Origin: UBA4655 sp964585575
GTDB taxonomy: Bacteria; Planctomycetota; Planctomycetia; Pirellulales; UBA1268
Length of the DNA: 30,933 bases
Direction: 5' to 3'
Assembly (NCBI GenBank): GCA_964585575.1
Contig: CAZPEM010000020.1
Span: forward strand, 1-30,933
In this document: piece by piece, positions 15,172 through 22,174 of the stretch
Layout: the number at the start of each line of letters is the position of its first letter
Numbering within the stretch: the first letter of the stretch is position 1
Position numbers and translations under genes: made by a program
The notes under the pieces: generated by a model
What the model was told of the DNA's origin: nothing
The model's input: the letters and a program-made list of their open reading frames with translations, nothing else
The model's database searches: none

Positions 15172-16392
15172 ATGAAAGATCCCAAACCCATCGTGGTCTA
15201 CCTCCACCGGTATCCGCCGGAGACCGAGGCCCTGCAGTGGCCTGCATTACGCGCGTTGGCCGAAGTGGTGGCCCCAACGCACGAATTGGTCTACTGCTGC
15301 ATGGGCCCGGGCGATGGTCACCGAGATGCCGGGATCCGGGGCACCATGCGGGTGGTCGAATTGCCCTTTACGGTCAATCAGGCAAACGGCCGCGACAAAT
15401 GGCTCAAGACCTTGCGGTGGTACAGGCACATTCCAGGCCTGTTGGCGCGCATACGGGCTCTGCGTCCGGCCGTCATCATCTGCAAGGAGACGCTGCCCTT
15501 CATTCCAGGGCGGGTCGCCGCACTGGGAATTCCGACGATCATCGAAACCAGCGACTGGTGGTGGTCGATCCTGTTGGGCGGCACGGCCGCGGGGCGTTGG
15601 CTCGCGGATAGACTCGAGGCGCATGAAGTGCGGACGTGGAACAAGCCACACGTGCGGGCGACGGTCAGCACCCACGCCGAGGCCCGGCTGCTCGAACAGA
15701 AAGGCTTGCCGGGCGACAAGATTGTGGTGATCAACGCCCCGCAAAACCCCAGCATCTTCCGGCCACTGGATCCGCGGCCTACGAAGTCGGAATTGGGGCT
15801 GGACGAACGGCACAAGCAGGTTGCCATATTCGGCATCATCCGCGCCGGCAAGGGCTATGACCAACTTCTCGATTGGTGGAAGATCGCAGTTGCCCGCCAT
15901 CCTGATTGGCGGCTCGTGATCATCGGTGGCGCCGGTGGTGAGTCATGGTGCCGCCGTGAGATCGCCAAGCGTCGACTCGAGCCGTTTGTACATATGACCG
16001 GCTGGCTGTCCACGAAGGAAGAGGTGAACAAGTGGCTCAACGCGATGGATGCCTTGCTTGCGCATCGCCGTAATTCACCAGACAACCAGGGAATCATTCC
16101 CAGCGCTCTCTATAACGGGCTCTCCACTGGCCGGCCGGTCGTAGCGACAGGCCTGCCAGGCATGGCAGAGATAGTGAGAGACGGAGTCGACGGCTTTCTC
16201 TTTCAGCCAGACGATCGCGATAGTTTTATCGCCACGCTCGAGCGAGCCTTAGAAAACTCCGCGAATTCGGCGGAAATAGGCCGTGCTGGCATGTCACGCG
16301 CAGCCGCTTGCTTCGACCCACGAACGGCGGCCGATGATCACTCGGCCTTGATTCATCGGCTAACGCGAAGAACTCTTTCCCAAGCACCTTAA
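15172..16392 (+). CDS. GT4-type glycosyltransferase (GT-B fold)
   Basis: I start the protein at the ATG at 15172 (MKDPKPIVVYLHRYPPE, 406 residues). An in-frame start at 15040 would add 44 residues that overlap the hairpin and look non-coding. The C-terminal GT-B half has VAIFGIIRAGKGYDQLL, LVIIGGAGGES and FVHMTGWLSTKEEVNKWL. It ends with GIIPSALYNGLSTGRPVVATGLPGMAEIV, the donor-nucleotide-binding block of GT4 enzymes. The N-terminal half carries a TDWWWS-like aromatic segment (SDWWWSIL). It should transfer a sugar from a nucleotide donor to a lipid-linked or protein acceptor in the cytoplasm; the sugar cannot be told from sequence. Its stop overlaps the stop of the convergent gene in a shared TTAA. 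The promoter probably lies next to or inside the IS256 remnant. Confidence 0.8.
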   Translation: MKDPKPIVVYLHRYPPETEALQWPALRALAEVVAPTHELVYCCMGPGDGHRDAGIRGTMRVVELPFTVNQANGRDKWLKTLRWYRHIPGLLARIRALRPAVIICKETLPFIPGRVAALGIPTIIETSDWWWSILLGGTAAGRWLADRLEAHEVRTWNKPHVRATVSTHAEARLLEQKGLPGDKIVVINAPQNPSIFRPLDPRPTKSELGLDERHKQVAIFGIIRAGKGYDQLLDWWKIAVARHPDWRLVIIGGAGGESWCRREIAKRRLEPFVHMTGWLSTKEEVNKWLNAMDALLAHRRNSPDNQGIIPSALYNGLSTGRPVVATGLPGMAEIVRDGVDGFLFQPDDRDSFIATLERALENSANSAEIGRAGMSRAAACFDPRTAADDHSALIHRLTRRTLSQAP

Positions 16393-17351
16393 AGGTCTCG
16401 AGAGCGGCCTTTTAGTCCGACCGTCTTCCGCACCAGATAGAGCGGTCGATCGATGACCTCGGTGTGGATATGGCCGATGTAGATGGCGACCAGGCCGATG
16501 CAGGCGAGCACGATGCCGTTCATGATGACATTCGTGACGATAACAAACGCGATCGGCGTGAAGCCGAACCGGCCTCCCAGCCAGAAGCGGTCGCATAACA
16601 TAAACGTGAGCAGGAGGCTGAAGGCGGTGATCACGAACATCCCCAGATAGCCCGCCAGTTTCAGTGGTACGAGCGAAAATGCCATGAAGCTATTAAGGGC
16701 GAGTCGGAGCAGTCGCGAGTAGCTGTATGCGGGCTTTCCCGAGTGGCGTTCGGGGGCATCGAAATCGATGAACGTCTTCTTGTAGCCCATCCAGTCGATG
16801 AGCCCACGGACCATCCGGTTGTTCTCCGTAAACTGTTTGAGCGCGTCGACTACGATCCGATCAAGCAGCCGGAAATCGGTCGTCCCCGGCTCCATCTTGA
16901 ACTCCGAGATGGAATTCAAGAGCCAGTAAAATAGGTTTGAGCCGAGCCGACGCAGAAGTGGCTGCCGATCCATCTTGGTTCGCTTGGTCGCGACGATCTC
17001 ATAGCCCTCCTCCCACTTGCGGATCATCTCGGGGATGTACGCGGGAGGGTGCTGTAGATCGGCGTCCATGATGATCACGGCATCACATTCGAGGGCATGG
17101 ATGCCCGCCGTGAGCGCAAGTTCCTTGCCGAAGTTGCGGGAAAGCTCGATCAAGCCAATCCGAGGATCGGCGGCGGCTAGAACCTCGAGTTGTGCCACGC
17201 TATCGTCCCGGCTGCCGTCATCGACAAATAGCAGTTGAAAGTCGTACCGGGTCAGGTCGGCGATGACGCGTTCGATCGCTTGCACAAGCGCGACAATGTT
17301 GCCGCTCTCGTTGTAGATCGGGATCAGGATGGCAACCTGCTGTCGTGTCAT
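16389..17351 (-). CDS. GT2 glycosyltransferase, GtrB/polyprenyl-phosphate sugar transferase-like, two C-terminal TM helices
   Basis: With the ATG at 17351 the product has 320 residues: VAILIPIYNESGNI, LLFVDDGSRDDS (Asp pair), LSRNFGKELALTAGIHAL and IIMDADLQHPP (metal-binding DxD). Then comes FYWLLNSISEF and two hydrophobic segments (LAGYLGMFVITAFSLLLTFML and IAFVIVTNVIMNGIVLACIGLVAIYIG). This is the GtrB/DPMS-with-tail layout: these enzymes move a sugar, often glucose, from UDP or GDP onto undecaprenyl phosphate at the inner membrane. An upstream in-frame ATG at 17399 would add a short leader (IDSETIDSET) made from a 15-bp duplication, so I prefer 17351. It ends convergently with the GT4 gene, sharing TTAA. 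Confidence 0.85.
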   Translation of the reverse strand: MTRQQVAILIPIYNESGNIVALVQAIERVIADLTRYDFQLLFVDDGSRDDSVAQLEVLAAADPRIGLIELSRNFGKELALTAGIHALECDAVIIMDADLQHPPAYIPEMIRKWEEGYEIVATKRTKMDRQPLLRRLGSNLFYWLLNSISEFKMEPGTTDFRLLDRIVVDALKQFTENNRMVRGLIDWMGYKKTFIDFDAPERHSGKPAYSYSRLLRLALNSFMAFSLVPLKLAGYLGMFVITAFSLLLTFMLCDRFWLGGRFGFTPIAFVIVTNVIMNGIVLACIGLVAIYIGHIHTEVIDRPLYLVRKTVGLKGRSRDL

Positions 17352-17380
17352 TGTTTCCGAATCTATTGTTTCCGAATCTA
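17351..17380 (-). repeat. perfect 15-bp tandem duplication at the start of the GtrB-like gene
   Basis: TTGTTTCCGAATCTA occurs twice with no spacer (17351-17365, 17366-17380). On the coding strand each copy supplies CGGAAACAAT. The copy next to the start makes GGAAACAATG, so the duplication doubles the weak ribosome-binding sequence. Being a multiple of three, it leaves the longer in-frame leader open. Confidence 0.85.
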
Positions 17381-17509
17381 TTCGCGGTGCGGGAACCACT
17401 CAACATAGTGCCCGCAAAAAGCCAGGTTCTCTTCTGCCGCCGTCAATCAGCAATACCTCGCGCTGATCACACGGCCAACGCTGCTCTCGATGCTGTGCAG
17501 GCATTCGTG

Positions 17510-18493
17510 CTACCGCAAAGCGCTTTGTCGAATAAATGGCCCCGCAAGCCCCCACAGAAACATCACTCCGTAAGCGACATGAGAACAAAAGATCGTGGCG
17601 ACCGCCATCACACCCAACAAGGGATCGCGGGTCAGCCGCAGCACGTCGAGCGTCGCCCATGAGAAGTAGACGAGCATCAGCACCGCGTATAGGTGCCAGA
17701 ATACCGGCCTGAAGAATCCCATCCCGATCAAAAACGCACTTCCCAGGACGAACAGGCTGGGCACGAAATAGGTCGCCCGCAGCGAGGTTTCCGGCAGGAT
17801 CCGCGCGAAATACCCACGGTGTCGGCCGTAATTACCAACCTGCTTCAGGTGTGGCCCCAGCACTCGACGGCGATGGTGGTAGACCACGACATCGGGTGCG
17901 TACCAGATCTGATGCCCGGCCTTTTTCAGGTCGAGACAAAATTTTGTGTCTTCACCCGGCCAGAAACTGTTGTCGAAGCCGCCCACCGCGTCGAAGGCCG
18001 ACTTTTCGACCAGCAGGTTGACGGTCGGAAAGTCATCCACCCAGAAGCCTGTGCGGGCAGGCCGATAGCGATACGCCATGCCGCCTCCCCCGATGGTCGT
18101 TTCGAAAAAGATGGCCGACGCCATTTCGGCCCGAGAGCTGCCCGGCGGCGTGACCCCCGGCCCACCGACGGCCACGGCGCCCGAATCGCGAAACGCGGCG
18201 TCGGCCCTGCACAGCCAGTCTTCTCGCGGGAACGCGTCGTCGTCGAGGAATGCGAGCCGGTCGTACTGCGCCCGCTGCGCTCCAAGGTCGCGCTTGACCG
18301 CCGGACTGACCCTGCCGGTGGGAATGATGGTAATCCTCGGGTCTCGGAAGACGTCTGGGAGCGGCGCTGAGGGCGACTCGTTTGGCAGAATGACCACCTC
18401 GAAATTCTGGTAGTTCAAGCCGAGGATCCGCGGCACCGACTCGCGGAGGTATTCATTGATGTGCTTGACCGGAATGACGATCGTGTAGCCCAC
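17510..18493 (-). CDS. GT2 glycosyltransferase with C-terminal membrane segments
   Basis: A 327-residue product from GTG at 18493, preceded by GGTGGAGAAAGTGCTGCA; an ATG at 18559 would add 22 residues of little family character. It opens with VGYTIVIPVKHINEYLRESVPRI. AFLDDDAFPREDWL gives the DDD metal site of GT2 enzymes; FWVDDFPTVNLLVEKSAFDAVGGFDNSF and PGEDTKFCLDLKKAGHQIWYAPDVVVYHHRRR hold the acceptor block and catalytic ED. These are features of rhamnosyl- or mycofactocin-type GT2 proteins. At least two hydrophobic segments follow (YFVPSLFVLGSAFLIGMGF, HLYAVLMLVYFSWATL), tying the enzyme to the membrane. It probably adds a residue to a lipid-linked glycan; donor and acceptor are unknown. 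Confidence 0.8.
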   Translation of the reverse strand: MGYTIVIPVKHINEYLRESVPRILGLNYQNFEVVILPNESPSAPLPDVFRDPRITIIPTGRVSPAVKRDLGAQRAQYDRLAFLDDDAFPREDWLCRADAAFRDSGAVAVGGPGVTPPGSSRAEMASAIFFETTIGGGGMAYRYRPARTGFWVDDFPTVNLLVEKSAFDAVGGFDNSFWPGEDTKFCLDLKKAGHQIWYAPDVVVYHHRRRVLGPHLKQVGNYGRHRGYFARILPETSLRATYFVPSLFVLGSAFLIGMGFFRPVFWHLYAVLMLVYFSWATLDVLRLTRDPLLGVMAVATIFCSHVAYGVMFLWGLAGPFIRQSALR

Positions 18494-18620
18494 TGCAGCA
18501 CTTTCTCCACCACATTTACCCGAAGTTGCCGTCGGGGCCACGCATCTCGCCCAGCCCACTTCGGTTGGATGGAATCCTTCGATAGACTGGATTGAACTCG
18601 CGGTTCCTAAGGTTCTCTTC
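18494..18620. promoter_or_regulatory. divergent intergenic region between the GT2 gene and the 615-residue membrane protein gene
   Basis: The only spacer here from which genes leave in both directions (18493 leftward, 18621 rightward), so it should hold two promoters. I see no strong -35/-10 pair or operator palindrome by eye. Confidence 0.4.
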
Positions 18621-20468
18621 GTGATTCAGGCGACGCAACATATCCGCCGCACAGACCGCATCGTGCTGCTTCTGCTCGTGGGCATCACGCTCGGCTCATG
18701 GTGTTTTGCCCACGGGAAATGGTCTGCCTCAACTTGGCAGCTGCCCACAGTCTACTTGGAGCCGGTCTACAGCGATTTCCTCGGCACGTGCGCCATCATC
18801 AAATCCGGCGTAGAGGGGGGCTACCCTGCCTTCCTCTGGAAAACGACCGCGGATCTTGGTGCACCCGGAGCGGCGAATCACAATACGCAACCGTTGCCGG
18901 ACGAGGTTCTCGTCGGCTTCGTTGGCCTGCTCGCGAAGATCTGGGGTTTGTTTCCCGGCTTCAACCTCGGCGTGCTCGTCGGCCACCTGGCAGCAGCCGC
19001 CGCGTTCTACTGCGTGGCGCGATCGGAACAATGCACGCCCGCCTGGGCGGGAACGGCCGCGCTCGCGTTCGGCCTCGCTCCGTATCTCTTCGCCGAATCG
19101 CCGCATCACATTAATTGTCAGTACGTCTGGCACATTCCCCTATTTCTATTGGTTTGGAAGTGGGTGGCGACCGAACCGGGCATCCAGTTTGGATCGCGGC
19201 AATTCTGGAACGCGATCGCGATCGGGGTGATCACCGGGCTCCAGAATCCCTACTACACCTTCGTCTTCTGCCAACTGACGCTGCTTGGAGCGGCCGTGCT
19301 CGCCTGGCGGCAGCGATCGCGGGCGGCCTTGGTCGCCGCCGCCGCGATCGTCGGCGCGTCGGCGCTGGGATTTCTGCTCAGCAATCTGGACACGATCTCG
19401 TATCGCCTGCTTCACGGCAGCGGCGGCCAGCCCATCGTGACGCAGCGAGAATACCGCTGGATGGACATCTACGGCTTCAAACTCGTCGATCTCTTCATCC
19501 CTTCGATCACGCACCATTCCGAGGCCCTCGCCCGATTCGGCCTGGCCCACCGCCAGGCGTCGGTGCTCAACGATGAAGAAGGCTGCGCCTACCTCGGAAT
19601 GGTCGGCATCCTTTCGCTTTTCCTGCTGGGCAGTGCCGCCGTGCGGGCCCTGCTCGACGGCGACCGCAAGAACGTGCCGCTGGCCGCCTGGCAGGTGCTC
19701 TGGATCGTGTTGTTTTTCAACACCGGCGGGATCAATTCGATCCTCGCGGCATTCACCGGTATTACGCTCTTCCGCACGGCCTGCCGCTACAGCATCGTGA
19801 TCCTGGCGATCGTGCTGCTCCATGCCGCACAGCGGCTCTCGGCATGGCACGCAGACTCCAAGGCACGTCTGCCCGCCAACCAACTCAAGATTCTCACGCT
19901 CGCGCCGCTTGCCTGCCTCGCGTTGCTCATCCTTTGGGATCAGGTGCCCCGCTCACCGACCGCCGAGCAACAGGCCACGATCGCCCGCCAAGTGGAGGCC
20001 GACCGCGAGTTTGTCGTCTCGCTGGAAGCCGCGTTGCCGCCTCGCAACGGCACGAAAGCGATGATTTTCCAACTCCCGGTGATGGACGGGTCGCCGGCGG
20101 CTGGCGTCTCCGCCTCCGACCATTTCCGTCCGTACCTTTACAGCAAGCAACTGCACTTCTCACATGGTGCAGCGCCCGGAAGCGACACGCTGCAATGGCA
20201 GCAGTCAGTACAGCAAAAACTGGTCGATGGAGCCGCGGTGGACCAGCAGGCGAGGAAAATCCAATTCAATCTCGATAGCGCCCGAAAAGCGATCGACGAA
20301 ATGCGGCGCGTGGGCTTCTCCGCGATCTACGTCAACCGCAACGGCTTCCCCGACCGCGGCAGGGGCATCGAGGAGGCGCTGCTCGACCTCGGCTACACGA
20401 AGCCGCCGATCCGGAATGCCACTGGCGATCTGGCGTGCATCGTGCTCGAACGGGATGGATCGCCGTGA
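18621..20468 (+). CDS. large multi-pass membrane protein, GT-C-like or YfhO-like, function unknown
   Basis: The 615-residue product starts at GTG 18621. After a short N-terminal arm comes IVLLLLVGITLGSWCF, a membrane anchor. PVYSDFLGTCAIIKSGVEGGYP follows, an acidic external loop of the kind seen after TM1 in GT-C glycosyltransferases. About ten more hydrophobic segments extend to near residue 440 (among them LAAAAAFYCVARS, LLGAAVLAW, LVAAAAIVGASALGFLLS, IVILAIVLLHAA and ILTLAPLACLALLIL). A soluble C-terminal domain of about 170 residues follows, with no motif I recognise. The layout suggests a polyprenyl-phosphate-sugar-dependent transferase or a glycan-polymerising enzyme acting outside the membrane. 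It is followed 37 bp later by the TMTC-like gene on the same strand. Confidence 0.65.
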   Translation: MIQATQHIRRTDRIVLLLLVGITLGSWCFAHGKWSASTWQLPTVYLEPVYSDFLGTCAIIKSGVEGGYPAFLWKTTADLGAPGAANHNTQPLPDEVLVGFVGLLAKIWGLFPGFNLGVLVGHLAAAAAFYCVARSEQCTPAWAGTAALAFGLAPYLFAESPHHINCQYVWHIPLFLLVWKWVATEPGIQFGSRQFWNAIAIGVITGLQNPYYTFVFCQLTLLGAAVLAWRQRSRAALVAAAAIVGASALGFLLSNLDTISYRLLHGSGGQPIVTQREYRWMDIYGFKLVDLFIPSITHHSEALARFGLAHRQASVLNDEEGCAYLGMVGILSLFLLGSAAVRALLDGDRKNVPLAAWQVLWIVLFFNTGGINSILAAFTGITLFRTACRYSIVILAIVLLHAAQRLSAWHADSKARLPANQLKILTLAPLACLALLILWDQVPRSPTAEQQATIARQVEADREFVVSLEAALPPRNGTKAMIFQLPVMDGSPAAGVSASDHFRPYLYSKQLHFSHGAAPGSDTLQWQQSVQQKLVDGAAVDQQARKIQFNLDSARKAIDEMRRVGFSAIYVNRNGFPDRGRGIEEALLDLGYTKPPIRNATGDLACIVLERDGSP

Positions 20469-20505
20469 AGGCGGGGAGTGAGCCGGGAAGCCGGAGGGCG
20501 GTCGC

Positions 20506-22116
20506 ATGGCGGCGACTCGAAGCGGCTTGAAGCAGGCGGCGGCCCTCGCCGCGATCACGCTCGTCGTCTTCTCGCCGACCCTGTCGGGCGAGTTTGTCTA
20601 CGACGCGCGGCTGCAGATCGCCACCGATCCGTTCCTGCACGACCCCGCCAACTGGCTCGACGTGCTCTCCTTTCGCGTGCTTGCCCGCGACGTGCTCGAC
20701 TTCAACCGGCCGGTTCACCTCGCGTCGCTCATGCTCGACGCGGCCGCATGGGGAAAGGAGCCGTTTGGCTACCGCCTCACGAGCGTGCTCCTTCACGCCG
20801 TGAACGTCGTGCTCGTCTGGGCCGTCGGTAGAAAACTCTTCGGGGACGCCGCGCGGGGAGACCTCACGACCCCTGCCGTGGGCGACGGCGGCCAGCCGCA
20901 GATCGCCACCGCGCTCGCCACCACGCTCGCCTCCATGCTGCCGCCGCTCGTCTTCGCCGTGCACCCGGTCGTCGTGGAGGCGGTCTGCGAGCCGACGTTT
21001 CGCGAGGACCTGCTCGTCGCGTTCTTCACGCTCTCGGGGCTGCTGCTCGCGATGGGACACCGGCCCGCGGACGGCAACGATGGCTGGCGGGCGGCGGGGT
21101 GCGTGGCCTGCTCGCTGCTTGCGATCGGAAGCAAGGAGTCGGGGATCGCGGCGCCGGCCGCCATCACGGTCTACTGGCTGCTCTTCCGGCGGGGCGAACG
21201 GGGATGGTTCTGGCCGGTGGCGATCGGCGGTGCGAAGCTCGTCGTCGTGTCGTTCCTCGCGGCGCGATTCCTGCTCGAGCCTTCCCCGTCGAAGATCTTC
21301 GACTCGCGGCCGGCCTATCCGGGGGGCTCGCTCGCGGCCGCGATGCTCATCGAGCCGCGGATCCTCGCGCTCTACGCACAGCTCGTGCTGCTGCCCGTGA
21401 ACCTCTGCGCCGACTACGGGCTCCACTCCGTGGGCCACCTGCCGCTGCCCGTGGCGATCTTCGTCGTCGCGGGAGTGGTCGCGGCGGGCGTCGTTGCGGT
21501 TCGGAGAGACCGCCGCATGGCCATCGCGGCCGCGGTCGTCGTCGTGCCGCTTTTGCCGGTCTTGAACGTACTGCCGATCTACAAGGCCGCCGCCGATCGC
21601 TACCTCTACCTGCCCGTGGCCGGTGTCGCGCTGGCCATCGGCATGCTGCTCGACGGTTCGTGGCTCGCCCGCCGGCCGGCGATCCGGGAACGGCTGCTCA
21701 TCGCCGCCGTCGTGGGCGTGGTGCTCCTGGGCATCGGCTGCATGGAACGACAGAAGGTCTGGGCGAACACGCTCGCCCTCTGGAGCGACACCTTCCGGAA
21801 GAACCCCGTCGCCTTCACCGCCGCCGCCGGCCTGGCCGAGGCCCTGCGTGACGGCGGCAGGCTGCCCGAGGCCGAGCAGGCGGCCCGCCGGGCCATCCAG
21901 CTGACGAACGGCAAGCGGGGCGAAGCCTGGGCCACGCTGGCCCTCGTGCTCCATGGCCTGGGCCGTGACGCGGAGGCCTTCGAGGCCCTCGACAAGGCGG
22001 TCGAGATCGATCCTCGGCTGGCCGACCCGGAAGGCCGCGTGAGGGACCTGGCGATGGAACGCCCCTACGCGGACGACCTTGCCGAACTCCTGGCCCGCCG
22101 AAACGCCGCCCGCTAG
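20506..22116 (+). CDS. TMTC-like GT-C membrane protein with short TPR tail
   Basis: 536 residues. The N-terminus has a membrane helix (AAALAAITLVVFSPTLSG) followed by EFVYDARLQIATDPFL, the first lumenal loop of TMTC-like proteins; this loop normally has adjacent acidic residues (DD). Here Asp33 is followed by Ala. VHPVVVEAVCEPTFREDLLVAFFTLS (from about 152) and AADRYLYLPVAGVALAIGM (from about 362) are also family landmarks. Eight or more further membrane helices precede two TPR units (about 434-507: AGLAEALRDGGRLPEAEQAARRAI, AWATLALVLHGLGRDAEAFEALDKAVEIDP). Eukaryotic TMTC proteins (GT105) are O-mannosyltransferases using Dol-P-Man. A bacterial role in adding a sugar to exported proteins or glycans is inferred. 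The single-Asp loop could reduce or change activity. Confidence 0.75.
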   Translation: MAATRSGLKQAAALAAITLVVFSPTLSGEFVYDARLQIATDPFLHDPANWLDVLSFRVLARDVLDFNRPVHLASLMLDAAAWGKEPFGYRLTSVLLHAVNVVLVWAVGRKLFGDAARGDLTTPAVGDGGQPQIATALATTLASMLPPLVFAVHPVVVEAVCEPTFREDLLVAFFTLSGLLLAMGHRPADGNDGWRAAGCVACSLLAIGSKESGIAAPAAITVYWLLFRRGERGWFWPVAIGGAKLVVVSFLAARFLLEPSPSKIFDSRPAYPGGSLAAAMLIEPRILALYAQLVLLPVNLCADYGLHSVGHLPLPVAIFVVAGVVAAGVVAVRRDRRMAIAAAVVVVPLLPVLNVLPIYKAAADRYLYLPVAGVALAIGMLLDGSWLARRPAIRERLLIAAVVGVVLLGIGCMERQKVWANTLALWSDTFRKNPVAFTAAAGLAEALRDGGRLPEAEQAARRAIQLTNGKRGEAWATLALVLHGLGRDAEAFEALDKAVEIDPRLADPEGRVRDLAMERPYADDLAELLARRNAAR

Positions 22117-22160
22117 CCGACCGTGAAGCGAGGCGTGTTTCGCGGCCCGCCATCCTCTCG

Positions 22161-22166
22161 TACACT
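22161..22166 (+). promoter_or_regulatory. possible -10 hexamer, TACACT
   Basis: TACACT lies 8 nt upstream of the ATG at 22175, and no Shine-Dalgarno sequence lies between. If it is a -10 element, transcription would start at or almost at the ATG, giving a leaderless message. No good -35 was seen. Confidence 0.3.
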
Positions 22167-22174
22167 CTGCAATC

